From: Paludibacter sp.
GTDB taxonomy: Bacteria > Bacteroidota > Bacteroidia > Bacteroidales > Paludibacteraceae
Assembly (NCBI GenBank): GCA_028748945.1
Contig: JAQTOL010000001.1
Location: forward strand, 1 to 31,663
DNA length: 31,663 nucleotides
Direction of reading: 5' to 3'
Shown here: positions 1-7,280 of the stretch, one piece after another
How the letters are laid out: every line of letters begins with the position of its first letter
Position numbering within the stretch: the stretch's first letter is position 1
Translations under genes and position numbers: made by a program
Notes under the pieces: generated by a model
Database searches by the model: none
What the model saw: the letters and a program-made list of their open reading frames with translations, nothing else
Told to the model about the DNA's origin: nothing

Positions 1-23
1 GAACGGATCGATGGTGCTTTCAT
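1..23 (-). CDS. possible start of a gene running off the left edge
   Basis: On the minus strand an ATG at 21-23 opens a frame that begins MKAPSIR and leaves the window after seven codons. It lies about 105 bases downstream of the HU-like gene and has the same orientation, so it could be the next gene. Too little is visible to name a product, and a chance ATG is possible. Confidence 0.22.
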
Positions 24-127
24 AAGAATAATTTTTAAAATGTAAAATGATAACTAAACTTTTTTATTTTGATTGGTTTTATTAAATTGGGTTTTATAAG
101 TTCCCGGAAAAATGTTTTAACGAACAG

Positions 128-646
128 TCAGGGTTCAAACAACCACTTTCTGAATGCGATACCACAAGCTGTGTTATCAGTTTCAATCGATGAATCTGCA
201 CTTTCCGGCTCAATTTTAAAGCCTTTTATTTTCTTGATTTCTGTCGGGTTGTTTATAATATAGGATTCCCCGTTGTCATCCTTTACTTCTACTAAAGTTT
301 CAGAAATTGCCTGTCGTAAATCGTAACTCTCACTAATTGATACTGAAACTGTATTGATTTTGGAATTCCATTTTCCGGCATTTAAAGTTCCTTTGATTAC
401 AGGATGAATACTAATCAAGCCTGTGTTTACATTGAAACCTGAGAGCACCAGATCGGAGACTTTAGCATTGAAGCTATTAATGATATCCAATGCCATCTTC
501 CTGTTCAGATCAACTCCGTCGTTTAGCAATTCATCAATAATATTTTCCGTGTTCATGCTTCCTCTTTCCAGAATCAGAGCGACATAGTCGTTCGAGTATT
601 CGGTTAATTGATTCTTTCTTAACGAAGCTTTTAATTTTCTTGACAT
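128..646 (-). CDS. HU/IHF-like DNA-binding protein (Bacteroidetes DUF4469-type)
   Basis: The protein has 172 residues. Its N-terminal two thirds (about 10-120) resemble the HU/IHF-like domain of Bacteroidetes proteins that often carry a C-terminal DUF4469: a helical segment (ENIIDELLNDGVDLNRK), then GFNVNTGLISIHPVIKG, then GKWNSKINTVSVSI, the usual order of helix pair and beta arm. The C-terminal 50 residues are short and only weakly like DUF4469, so that domain may be truncated or diverged. Such proteins are thought to bind DNA, but members of this subgroup have little assigned function. The start is the ATG at 646. Family assignment is by pattern recognition only. Confidence 0.68.
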   Translation of the reverse strand: MSRKLKASLRKNQLTEYSNDYVALILERGSMNTENIIDELLNDGVDLNRKMALDIINSFNAKVSDLVLSGFNVNTGLISIHPVIKGTLNAGKWNSKINTVSVSISESYDLRQAISETLVEVKDDNGESYIINNPTEIKKIKGFKIEPESADSSIETDNTACGIAFRKWLFEP

Positions 647-682
647 AAAATAATGTAATATCTTGATTGAAATATCAGGTGT

Positions 683-775
683 CTAAGAAGTACAGCCAAA
701 ATAATAAGAAGTGGTTTGTTCAGGACCATTTGTTTTATCATTATTACTTATACTGGCTGTACCGCTTATCACCAT
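683..775 (-). CDS. 30-residue micro-ORF behind the DUF3244 gene
   Basis: An ATG at 773-775 opens a 30-codon frame ending in TAG at 683-685. It begins only 14 bases after the stop of the DUF3244 gene on the same strand, so the two would share a transcript. The peptide is polar, rich in Ser, Thr and Asn, has no signal sequence, and ends in the aromatic and cysteine-containing tail SYYFGCTS. I do not recognise the family. Spacing and composition suggest a real small peptide (signal, toxin or modified-peptide precursor), but a chance ORF of this length cannot be excluded. Confidence 0.35.
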   Translation of the reverse strand: MVISGTASISNNDKTNGPEQTTSYYFGCTS

Positions 776-789
776 GTATTATTTATAAC

Positions 790-1215
790 TTAGTATAATC
801 TGAAACTTCCTGACAATGAAGTCGTACCATAAGTTATCTTTATTTTATATTTACCGCTTTCCCATGTGTCAACAGGAATAATCAGATCTGATGTACTGTA
901 AGTATCAACAGCATCTTGATAAACAATAAATCCACTTTGATCTACGATCGAGATTTGAGCTACTCCAACCTGATTGTTGAAATTTAAGGTCAATTCATTT
1001 CCGGTTAAATCAACGGTTACTGCATTAGCGGTCACAGTGCTAATTGAAGAAGTTGACAATAAGGAATAAGATAAAACAGATGATCCACCTATAGTTCCTC
1101 CGGAAGGATCATCTTTTTTGAGAAGAGGAACATCATCTGCAAAAACATTTTGAACCGGAAGGATACAAACCAGCATCAAAAAGATGCTACAAAGCAAAAA
1201 ATTAAACTTTTTCAT
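790..1215 (-). CDS. small secreted DUF3244-like protein
   Basis: The protein has 141 residues. Residues 1-26 are a clear signal peptide (MKK, hydrophobic core, cleavage after VFA), so it is exported to the periplasm or beyond. The mature part has a Ser/Thr/Gly-rich linker (about 30-60) and then a small beta-sandwich-like region with the pattern VDLTGNELTLNF, VAQISIVDQSG and WESGKYKIKI, which matches the DUF3244 family of Bacteroidetes. No catalytic residues are evident and the function of the family is unknown to me. It lies downstream of the TPR regulator gene on the same strand and immediately upstream of a 30-codon micro-ORF. A -7-like box lies about 40 bases upstream, so it probably has its own promoter. 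Confidence 0.75.
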   Translation of the reverse strand: MKKFNFLLCSIFLMLVCILPVQNVFADDVPLLKKDDPSGGTIGGSSVLSYSLLSTSSISTVTANAVTVDLTGNELTLNFNNQVGVAQISIVDQSGFIVYQDAVDTYSTSDLIIPVDTWESGKYKIKITYGTTSLSGSFRLY

Positions 1216-1255
1216 TACATGGATTTTTTAAATGTGAACAATGTTTTTCGGAAAA

Positions 1256-1263
1256 CAAAAATA
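1256..1263 (-). promoter_or_regulatory. -7 box of the DUF3244 gene
   Basis: Read on the minus strand this is TATTTTTG, an exact match to the Bacteroidetes -7 consensus TAnnTTTG, about 40 bases before the ATG at 1215. I found no clear -33 TTG at the usual 19-base spacing, so the site is a candidate only. Confidence 0.4.
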
Positions 1264-1330
1264 TAGCCTTCCGTTCTGTTGTAAAATTATAAATTGCATC
1301 CAGTGCATCCAAATTTTCGCCTAAAAAAAA

Positions 1331-1403
1331 TCTGGACAAGCCATTTTTTATCTATCAGATAATCAGCTAAATAAAATTGTCCAGATAGGGAATATCTGGA
1401 CAA
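1331..1403 (-). terminator. terminator region of the TPR gene with three mutually complementary segments
   Basis: On the minus strand, an 11-bp perfect stem (1403-1393 with 1387-1377, core TTGTCCAGATA, 5-base loop) is followed by TTTTATTT, as in an intrinsic terminator 80 bases past the TPR stop codon. A third copy of TTGTCCAGA lies at 1339-1331 and is followed by eight T residues. The middle segment can pair with either flank, so two exclusive hairpins, each ending in a T run, can be drawn. At minimum this is a terminator; an attenuator for the DUF3244 gene is possible. Confidence 0.6.
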
Positions 1404-1481
1404 AGCTTTTTTTGATGAAAAAGAGAGGGAAAAAGAGGGTTTTTTGGGGAGCGTGAAAATTAAAAAACTGTGTTTGGCGAA

Positions 1482-3068
1482 TTATTTTACTTCAACCAAT
1501 TTCTCGAGCCAGCTTTCTAATTCTTTGACATTTTTCAGGTTCATTTTTTGTACCAGGCGTTGTTTGAGTTTATACAAACTATCCTGTTTGTATTCCAGTA
1601 ATAAAAGAACTTCAAGTGTGGGAACATCCAGTAGAAACAGACAGCACCAGGTTATTTCTTTGTGAGAAATATCAGGATAATTCCTTTCGAGTTTACTAAT
1701 AAGGTTGTTGAAGGTATGGTTCATCAAATTGCTGAATGTGCCCCAATCATTCACATGCAGGCAAATATTATATAATTCTTTATCCATCATCTCCCGTTCG
1801 GCAGGAGAAGCTTTTTTACGGGCAGCTGCTTGCAAGGTCTTGGTTTCGGTAATTTTTTGCATTAAACTGTTTCTTAGCAGGCTTTGCTTTTCACTCAATT
1901 GCAATTCAACCTGTTCCAGTTGTTCTTCGTTGCCTTTGTTCCGTTTGCGTAACCGCAACAGAATAAAAATACTGATGGTCACCAGAAAGGGTAAGATCCA
2001 CCCTAAAATGGTCAGATACTGTTTGGTCTTTCCGGCAGCTTCTGTTGTTTGATGAATATCTTCCAGTATAGTCGTTTTGGTTTGCGATTCAATTTTTCGG
2101 ACGGAGTCTGAAAAAGCTTGGTATTGAACCATGTAATATGCCATTTGCTTGAAATTACCTTTCTTGTTTTCGGTATTTGCCAATATTCGGTAACAATCAC
2201 GTTGAGTAAAAAAATTTGTGGGGTAGTTAAGTGCTTTAGAAGCATAATAAAATGCTGAGTCATATTGAGCAATATCAAAATATAAATCAGCCAAAGTATA
2301 ACATCGAATTGAAAAGTTAGTGCTTTTATAAGGAAAAAGCAAGCTTTGTTGTAAATAATATTGAGCAGAGTCGAATTGTTTAGCCCAGTAATAATTAATC
2401 CCAATCTCTTGTAAAGCAGCACCTCGAAAGATTGAGTCAGACGTTTGAGTTAAAGCTTGAATATAATATCTATGAGCAGCTTTATAATTTTTAATAAGTC
2501 GATAAGTTCTTCCAATATCTAAAATCCGATAACTTGCTTCTATTGGTTTTCCTGCTTGATTGTAATAATTAACAGATAAATGATATTTTCTTAGAGCTTC
2601 CTCATAATCCTTTTGAACTGAACAAATATCACCCATAGCAGCATATATTTTTCCAAATAAGACATCGTCTTTGTTAAATTTAAGTTGATCTAATGCCTTT
2701 AAGTAAAATATAGTAGATTCATCGTAGTGTTGAGCATTTTTGAAAATTACAGCTTTATAATAATAACAATATGGAAGTCGTTTAATATCATTTTCCTTTT
2801 GATAATAGTTCAGTGAAAAGTTTATCAAGGAGTCTGGTTTTAATGGCAATTTATTATTATCCAATGCCTGAAAGTAGAGTAATCCGTACAAGGCACGATC
2901 GGCACTTGACATGGAGTGATCGATATGCATGCTTTGTAACAGATGCAGAGCAGAGTCCGGAGCAGTTTCCATAACCTGCTCGGCAATTTTCATCTCGCTG
3001 GGCTGGAAGGAACAACCGGCTAGCCACAAGAAAAAAAACGGTATAAAAATGCGGGGATTAAAGTGCAT
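1482..3068 (-). CDS. TPR lipoprotein with membrane anchor and LuxR-like C-terminal domain
   Basis: The protein has 528 residues. A lipoprotein-type signal ends in LAGC with Cys19. Residues 30-330 contain tetratricopeptide-like helix pairs (for example GDICSVQKDYEEALRKYHLS and EIGINYYWAKQFDSAQYYL). A single transmembrane helix spans about 351-372 and is followed by RLRKR. A coiled coil (about 378-420) leads into a C-terminal region (464-525) of the type YPDISHKEITWCC...LKQRLVQKMNL, the form of the LuxR-like helix-turn-helix seen in many Bacteroidetes TPR regulators. The likely topology is TPRs in the periplasm and the putative DNA-binding part in the cytoplasm. The HTH is diverged and DNA binding is inferred. 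The next gene downstream is the secreted DUF3244 protein, a plausible target. Confidence 0.8.
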   Translation of the reverse strand: MHFNPRIFIPFFFLWLAGCSFQPSEMKIAEQVMETAPDSALHLLQSMHIDHSMSSADRALYGLLYFQALDNNKLPLKPDSLINFSLNYYQKENDIKRLPYCYYYKAVIFKNAQHYDESTIFYLKALDQLKFNKDDVLFGKIYAAMGDICSVQKDYEEALRKYHLSVNYYNQAGKPIEASYRILDIGRTYRLIKNYKAAHRYYIQALTQTSDSIFRGAALQEIGINYYWAKQFDSAQYYLQQSLLFPYKSTNFSIRCYTLADLYFDIAQYDSAFYYASKALNYPTNFFTQRDCYRILANTENKKGNFKQMAYYMVQYQAFSDSVRKIESQTKTTILEDIHQTTEAAGKTKQYLTILGWILPFLVTISIFILLRLRKRNKGNEEQLEQVELQLSEKQSLLRNSLMQKITETKTLQAAARKKASPAEREMMDKELYNICLHVNDWGTFSNLMNHTFNNLISKLERNYPDISHKEITWCCLFLLDVPTLEVLLLLEYKQDSLYKLKQRLVQKMNLKNVKELESWLEKLVEVK

Positions 3069-3114
3069 AGCTCATCATGTACAATGCAAATAAAGATAAG
3101 AATGCATTGAGTTG

Positions 3115-3122
3115 CAAAACTA
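3115..3122 (-). promoter_or_regulatory. -7 box of the TPR regulator gene
   Basis: On the minus strand the sequence is TAGTTTTG, matching TAnnTTTG, 46 bases before the start codon at 3068. No -33 TTG is found at the expected spacing. The rest of the 296-base gap up to comF (3123-3364) is AT-rich and holds no ORF that I can support. Confidence 0.4.
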
Positions 3123-3317
3123 CATATTTATTTTTGGTTTATAATGCTATTCCTGAAGCCTGATTTCAAAAAAAGCATAAAAAAAAATTGTGCATCCAAA
3201 AAACCAAGTTAAAAAGGATAATTATACAACATTAATTTTGATGATTAATCAAAGAAAGCTGATTTTTCGGATAGAATTGAGTTGTGAGTTTTTCAGGCAA
3301 TATTAAATATCTTATCA

Positions 3318-3336
3318 TTTCTTTAGACTAAAGAAA
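3318..3336. repeat. 9-bp perfect dyad downstream of comF
   Basis: TTTCTTTAG and CTAAAGAAA face each other around one central base, 29 bases past the comF stop. The one-base centre rules out an ordinary hairpin, and there is no T run, so a protein-binding dyad or chance is more likely than a terminator. Confidence 0.3.
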
Positions 3337-3364
3337 TCCCTGAATGTTTAAAATGATATTTTTC

Positions 3365-4057
3365 TTAAGCAACAGCGAGTGTAAAAACGCTAACTTTTAT
3401 TTCTTCAGTTTCTATTAATGCGTGAATACATGCTTCGAGCGTGGAGCCGGTTGTCAACACATCGTCAACCAGCAGAACATGTTTTCCGGTAAGTGTTGTT
3501 TTGTTACTTAATTCAAAAATCCCTTCGGTGTTGGAATATCTTTCAAAAACGGTTTTTTTGGTTTGTGTGGTATTTTCCCGAACACGGATTAGAGTCGTCG
3601 TGTCAACCGGTTTTTCAAGTAGTTCGGATAAACCTTTACATATCCATTCACTTTGATTGTAACCCCGTTTTTGGTATTTTTTAGGATGAAGCGGAACCGG
3701 TATAATCACATCGACTGATGCAAAATCAGGAGAATCCAGTAAATCGACAGCTGCATATTTCCCCAGCATCTGACCGATTTCTTTATTTCCTTTGTATTTT
3801 AAACAGTGTAACAATTTTTGAAACGGAGAACCCTTCTGGAAAAAGAAAAATGCAGTGCAACGATAAAAGGGAACTTTTCCCCAGAAACGTTTCTCGATCG
3901 GATTATCGGCAAGGAGATGGTAATTGGTTTTTGGAATCCCATGCAAACAGGAGAGACATAAATGATGCTCGTTTTTAAGCAGATTTTCACCGCATACAAT
4001 GCACAAATCTGGATACATTAGATTAAAAAAGTCTTCAAAAGGATTGAACTTTTTCAT
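3365..4057 (-). CDS. comF: ComF family phosphoribosyltransferase-like protein
   Basis: The protein has 230 residues, the usual ComF length. Four cysteines at 19, 22, 34 and 37 (CIVC and CLSC) form the N-terminal zinc-ribbon-like module. The C-terminal half is a type I phosphoribosyltransferase fold with the PRPP-binding motif DDVLTTGST at 198-206, and the family signature KRGYNQSEW lies at 130-138. ComF proteins are linked to uptake of single-stranded DNA during natural transformation in some bacteria; a direct role here is not shown. It starts 33 bases after the diacylglycerol kinase gene on the same strand, so the two are probably co-transcribed. Confidence 0.9.
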   Translation of the reverse strand: MKKFNPFEDFFNLMYPDLCIVCGENLLKNEHHLCLSCLHGIPKTNYHLLADNPIEKRFWGKVPFYRCTAFFFFQKGSPFQKLLHCLKYKGNKEIGQMLGKYAAVDLLDSPDFASVDVIIPVPLHPKKYQKRGYNQSEWICKGLSELLEKPVDTTTLIRVRENTTQTKKTVFERYSNTEGIFELSNKTTLTGKHVLLVDDVLTTGSTLEACIHALIETEEIKVSVFTLAVA

Positions 4058-4090
4058 AATCGGAAATGCCCTAAAGGAAATTATTTTACT

Positions 4091-4459
4091 TTACAGAACT
4101 GTCATCAAAAGATTCCAGCCTTTTGGAACAAAAATCAATAATCCAATAACAGCCGATATGATGGCACAAATAAGTACTGCCCCGGCGGCTGCATCTTTTG
4201 CCTTGCCGGCTAAAGGATGTTGGTCGGGTGATACGAGATCCACTACATTTTCAATGGCTGTATTGATCATTTCAGCACCCAGTACCAATCCAAAGCATAG
4301 CAAACACAACAGCCACTCCGTGAGACTAATGTCAAATATAAAACCGCAGATAAATACCAGAATTCCAATTGTTATATGAATTTTCATATTGAATTCCGAT
4401 TTAATAACGGAATAGATTCCGCGTCCGGCGAAACCAAAACTCTTTATTCTCTTTTTCAT
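4091..4459 (-). CDS. dgkA: diacylglycerol/undecaprenol kinase family membrane protein
   Basis: The protein has 122 residues and three hydrophobic segments (about 27-44, 48-62 and 91-111), as in the small trimeric DgkA-type lipid kinases. The signature EMINTAIE (63-70) and the following KDAAAGAVL (88-96) supply the conserved acidic and lysine residues of the active site, and Glu22 and Asn24 near the first helix fit too. The enzyme phosphorylates diacylglycerol or, in many bacteria outside the Proteobacteria, undecaprenol, recycling the lipid carrier for wall synthesis. The substrate cannot be decided from sequence. It is followed closely by comF. Confidence 0.88.
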   Translation of the reverse strand: MKKRIKSFGFAGRGIYSVIKSEFNMKIHITIGILVFICGFIFDISLTEWLLCLLCFGLVLGAEMINTAIENVVDLVSPDQHPLAGKAKDAAAGAVLICAIISAVIGLLIFVPKGWNLLMTVL

Positions 4460-4500
4460 AGACCTTTAACTGCTTAATTGGAATGCAAATTTATAAAAAA

Positions 4501-4528
4501 ATCCGACAAACAGATTTGTTTGCCGGAT
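4501..4528 (-). terminator. intrinsic terminator of efp
   Basis: A 12-bp stem (4501-4512 with 4517-4528, 4-base loop) is followed on the minus strand by seven T residues. The single imperfect position would be a G-U pair in minus-strand RNA but an A-C mismatch in plus-strand RNA, so the hairpin belongs to the minus-strand transcript. It lies 26 bases past the efp stop and isolates efp from the kinase gene. Confidence 0.85.
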
Positions 4529-4554
4529 ATATTTAGAAATAAATATTTATCGAA

Positions 4555-5121
4555 TTATGATTTTGTGCGACCAAGATAAGATCCATCGCGTGTATCGATT
4601 TCGATAGTTTCGCCTTCGGTGATAAAAAGAGGAACACGTATACTAGCTCCTGACTCAACAGTAGCGGGCTTGAGAGTATTGGTGGCCGTATCTCCTTTCA
4701 TACCCGGTTCGGTATAAGTTACTTTCATTTGTACTTTAACGGGCATATCGGCATAAAGTACGGTGTCAGAAGATGCATCTGAAACTACTTCAACGATCAT
4801 TCCTTCAAGCAAAAAATCAACCCCGTTTATTAGGGTTTTACTGATGGGGTGTTGGTCGTATGTTTCCTGATTCATGAAAATGAAATCATCGGCTTCTTTA
4901 TAAACAAACTGATAGGGGCGACGTTCAACACGCACATCTTCCAGTTTTTCACCAATATTAAATCGGCGTTCAATAACGCGACCGTCAACTACATCTTTAA
5001 GTGTGGTACGCATAAATGTATTGCCTTTTCCGGGCTTTACATGAAGAAATTCTACTACAAAATACAACTTCCCATCCATACGGATACACGTTCCGTTTTT
5101 GATGTCTTGAGCATTCATCAT
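4555..5121 (-). CDS. efp: translation elongation factor P
   Basis: The protein has 188 residues in three beta-barrel domains. The loop that enters the ribosomal peptidyl-transferase centre is HVKPGKGNTF (27-36), with the conserved modifiable lysine at position 32 here (Lys34 in E. coli). The C-terminal signature (IEIDTRDGSYLGR) is intact. EF-P relieves ribosome stalling at consecutive prolines. The gene starts with two ATG codons (5121 and 5118); either may be used. It has its own promoter (5160-5190) and its own terminator, so it is a single-gene unit. No lysine-modifying enzyme is encoded in this window. Confidence 0.95.
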   Translation of the reverse strand: MMNAQDIKNGTCIRMDGKLYFVVEFLHVKPGKGNTFMRTTLKDVVDGRVIERRFNIGEKLEDVRVERRPYQFVYKEADDFIFMNQETYDQHPISKTLINGVDFLLEGMIVEVVSDASSDTVLYADMPVKVQMKVTYTEPGMKGDTATNTLKPATVESGASIRVPLFITEGETIEIDTRDGSYLGRTKS

Positions 5122-5159
5122 AAAGTAAATCTAATTTATATATTATTTTTTTCAGAATA

Positions 5160-5190
5160 CAAAAGTACGATTTTTATTCTAATTATCAAA
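5160..5190 (-). promoter_or_regulatory. promoter of efp
   Basis: On the minus strand, TTTG (5190-5187) is followed after exactly 19 bases by TACTTTTG (5167-5160). This is a full match to the Bacteroidetes sigma-ABfr consensus TTTG-N19-TAnnTTTG. The start codon is about 40 bases downstream. Confidence 0.8.
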
Positions 5191-5216
5191 ACAGTTTGAA
5201 TATCAATTACATGAAA

Positions 5217-5244
5217 AAGCCTCTGCTTATTTTTGCAGAGGCTT
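5217..5244 (-). terminator. intrinsic terminator of argG
   Basis: A perfect 10-bp stem AAGCCTCTGC / GCAGAGGCTT (5217-5226 and 5235-5244, 8-base loop) runs into TTT on the minus strand, 25 bases after the argG stop. It ends the arginine genes and separates them from the efp promoter. Confidence 0.85.
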
Positions 5245-5268
5245 AACCAGGGGATTTATTCTTCTTCT

Positions 5269-6468
5269 TTATTTCTCGTTTCTTTTTTGAACGTTGTAAT
5301 AAATTTTCATTTGGTTACCCAGAATTTTAGTGAATCCTTTCACATCTTCTGCACTCCAGGCACGGTTTACTTCTCCGTATTCTCCAAAATCCGTTTTCAT
5401 CAGATCAAAAGTACTTTCAACTCCTACCAGCGTATAACTATATGGACGAAGATTGATAATCACTGTCCCGGTAACATTTTGTTGTGAACTCTGAAGAAAT
5501 TGTTCAATATCACGCATCACCGGTTCAAGATACTGTGCTTCGTGCAGGAACATACCATACCAGTTACCCAATTGGTCTTTCCAATATTGTTGCCATTTGG
5601 TAAGCGTATGTTTTTCAAGCATTTTATGTGCATTGATGATTAAGAGTGGAGCGGCAGCTTCAAACCCGACACGCCCTTTTATGCCAATAATCGTATCACC
5701 GATATGCATGTCGCGTCCAATACCGTATTTATTTGCAATTTCTTCCAATTGATTAATCAAAAGAACTTTGTTGTCGTTTTTCTGACCATTAACAGCGCAA
5801 ATTTCACCATTTTCAAATTGAATGGTTACGGTTTCTTCACCTTGTTTCTCAACCTGACTTGGATAGGCTTCCTCCGGTAATGTTTTCTCAGATTTCAACG
5901 TTTCCTTTCCACCGATACTGGTTCCCCACAATCCTTTGTTAATGGAGTACTCCATTTTTGTGAAATCAGCTTTGAAGCCGTGATCTTTCAAATAATTGAT
6001 TTCATATTCACGGGTCAAAACCATATCGCGTGTCGGAGTAAGAATTTTAATCTCGGGTGCTAATACATCAAAAGTCAGGTCGAAGCGTACCTGATCGTTT
6101 CCGGCTCCGGTACTGCCATGTGCCACATAATCCGCCCCGATTTCCTTGGCATAATTAATAATGGCAATGGCCTGGAAAATGCGTTCCGAACTGACAGAAA
6201 TCGGATAAGTTCCATTACGCAGCACATTTCCGAAAACCATGTATTTGATACTTTTCTCGTAATATTCTTGTGTAACATCAAGTGCCACGTGACTAACTGC
6301 TCCAAGACGGAATGCTTTATCTTCAATAATTTTTAATTCCTCATCACTAAATCCACCAGTATTTGCAACAGCAGTATGAACTTCATACCCTTTGTCCTGT
6401 GCTAAATAAATAGCGCAAAATGAAGTGTCTAATCCTCCGCTAAATGCTAAAACAACTTTTTCTTTCAT
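5269..6468 (-). CDS. argG: argininosuccinate synthase
   Basis: ATP-dependent condensation of citrulline and aspartate to argininosuccinate, the penultimate step of arginine synthesis, in the cytosol. The protein has 399 residues from the ATG at 6468, the usual length. The ATP-binding P-loop AFSGGLDTS is at 8-16, and the family blocks AHGSTGAGNDQVRFD, SINKGLWGTSIGGKE and KDQLGNWYGMFLHEAQ are all intact. The frame stays open upstream to 6528, but the promoter at 6504-6533 lies inside that extension, so 6468 (or 6474) is the start. Downstream there is a terminator and not the argC/argD genes often found next to it. Confidence 0.95.
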   Translation of the reverse strand: MKEKVVLAFSGGLDTSFCAIYLAQDKGYEVHTAVANTGGFSDEELKIIEDKAFRLGAVSHVALDVTQEYYEKSIKYMVFGNVLRNGTYPISVSSERIFQAIAIINYAKEIGADYVAHGSTGAGNDQVRFDLTFDVLAPEIKILTPTRDMVLTREYEINYLKDHGFKADFTKMEYSINKGLWGTSIGGKETLKSEKTLPEEAYPSQVEKQGEETVTIQFENGEICAVNGQKNDNKVLLINQLEEIANKYGIGRDMHIGDTIIGIKGRVGFEAAAPLLIINAHKMLEKHTLTKWQQYWKDQLGNWYGMFLHEAQYLEPVMRDIEQFLQSSQQNVTGTVIINLRPYSYTLVGVESTFDLMKTDFGEYGEVNRAWSAEDVKGFTKILGNQMKIYYNVQKRNEK

Positions 6469-6503
6469 GTCCATTTGTCTAAAATATATGGTATGCAGGT
6501 TTG

Positions 6504-6533
6504 CAAAATTACTTCCCTTAAATACCAAATCAA
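6504..6533 (-). promoter_or_regulatory. promoter of argG
   Basis: On the minus strand TTG (6533-6531) and TAATTTTG (6511-6504) are separated by exactly 19 bases, the Bacteroidetes consensus. The -33 element starts 8 bases past the stop of the acyltransferase gene, so argG can be transcribed separately from its upstream neighbours. Confidence 0.7.
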
Positions 6534-6540
6534 CTAATTT

Positions 6541-7119
6541 TTAATCAACCTTGTCTTTTTTCTCCTTTGAAGGATCATACAACATACCCGTACATAAGCA
6601 GTGTTTCCGGTTTGTACGTTGTAAAATGTCGTAATTTACACAGCTCTGGCATCCTTTCCAGAATGCCTCATCAGTAGTTAGTTCCGAAAAGGTTACAGGT
6701 TTGTAACCCAATTCGGAATTGATCTTCATAACTGCCAGGCCTGTTGTCAATCCAAAAATCTTTGCCTCGGGATAGCGTTGCCGCGAAAGCTCAAATGCTT
6801 TTCGTTTGATTCTTTTTGCAAGTCCGTGCCCTCTGTACTTGTCAACAACGATTAATCCGGAATTGGCCACAAACTTTTTATCGCCCCATGTTTCGATGTA
6901 GCAAAACCCTGCAAATTCTTTTCCGGCTAATGCGATAATAGCCTTTCCTTCTTTGATTTTCTGTTCAATATATTCGGGTGATCGTCTGGCAATTCCTGTA
7001 CCACGCACTTTAGCAGCATCAGATATAGTTGTTAAAATCGTATCCACATATTCTAAAAATTGCTCATTAGCAATTTGTACCGTAATTTTATCAACGGCAA
7101 TTTCTGTATCCATATTCAT
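6541..7119 (-). CDS. GNAT N-acyltransferase of the arginine cluster, candidate N-acylglutamate synthase
   Basis: The protein has 192 residues from the ATG at 7119; an ATG at 7113 and a GTG at 7140 are alternatives. The acyl-CoA-binding motif A of the GNAT fold is at about 90-104 (IVVDKYRGHGLAKRI, with RGHGLA as the pyrophosphate loop). The C-terminus adds four cysteines at 157, 160, 174 and 176 (CQSC and CLC), unusual for GNATs and compatible with metal binding. It sits between argR and argG. Bacteroidetes arginine synthesis runs through N-succinylated intermediates, and from memory a Bacteroides thetaiotaomicron GNAT in this context was proposed to be the N-succinylglutamate synthase. That role is inferred here from position and fold. 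Confidence 0.78.
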   Translation of the reverse strand: MNMDTEIAVDKITVQIANEQFLEYVDTILTTISDAAKVRGTGIARRSPEYIEQKIKEGKAIIALAGKEFAGFCYIETWGDKKFVANSGLIVVDKYRGHGLAKRIKRKAFELSRQRYPEAKIFGLTTGLAVMKINSELGYKPVTFSELTTDEAFWKGCQSCVNYDILQRTNRKHCLCTGMLYDPSKEKKDKVD

Positions 7120-7210
7120 TTTGAATGAGTTCAATATCACTTTATAAAAGCCATAACCTCATAAAGTATTCCACAGTCACTTTTAAATCCCCTTTATCTT
7201 TACACTAATC

Positions 7211-7236
7211 TATTGATAATTTATTTCTTATCAATA
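7211..7236. other. stem-loop between argR and the acyltransferase gene
   Basis: A perfect 9-bp stem TATTGATAA / TTATCAATA (7211-7219 and 7228-7236) encloses an 8-base loop. No T run follows on the minus strand, so it is not a typical terminator; an RNA processing or stability element, or chance in AT-rich DNA, is possible. Confidence 0.3.
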
Positions 7237-7280
7237 AAAATCTTTAAAAAACGACGCAATTGTTTTTTTCGAAATTGTCT

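Noticed and set aside
1444..1665. Plus-strand ORF of 73 codons at the 3' end of the TPR gene
   Set aside because: It lies antisense to a well-supported coding region and has no family features.
4849..5199. Plus-strand ORF of 116 codons opposite efp
   Set aside because: It is antisense to the conserved efp gene and its open frame is a by-product of efp codon use.
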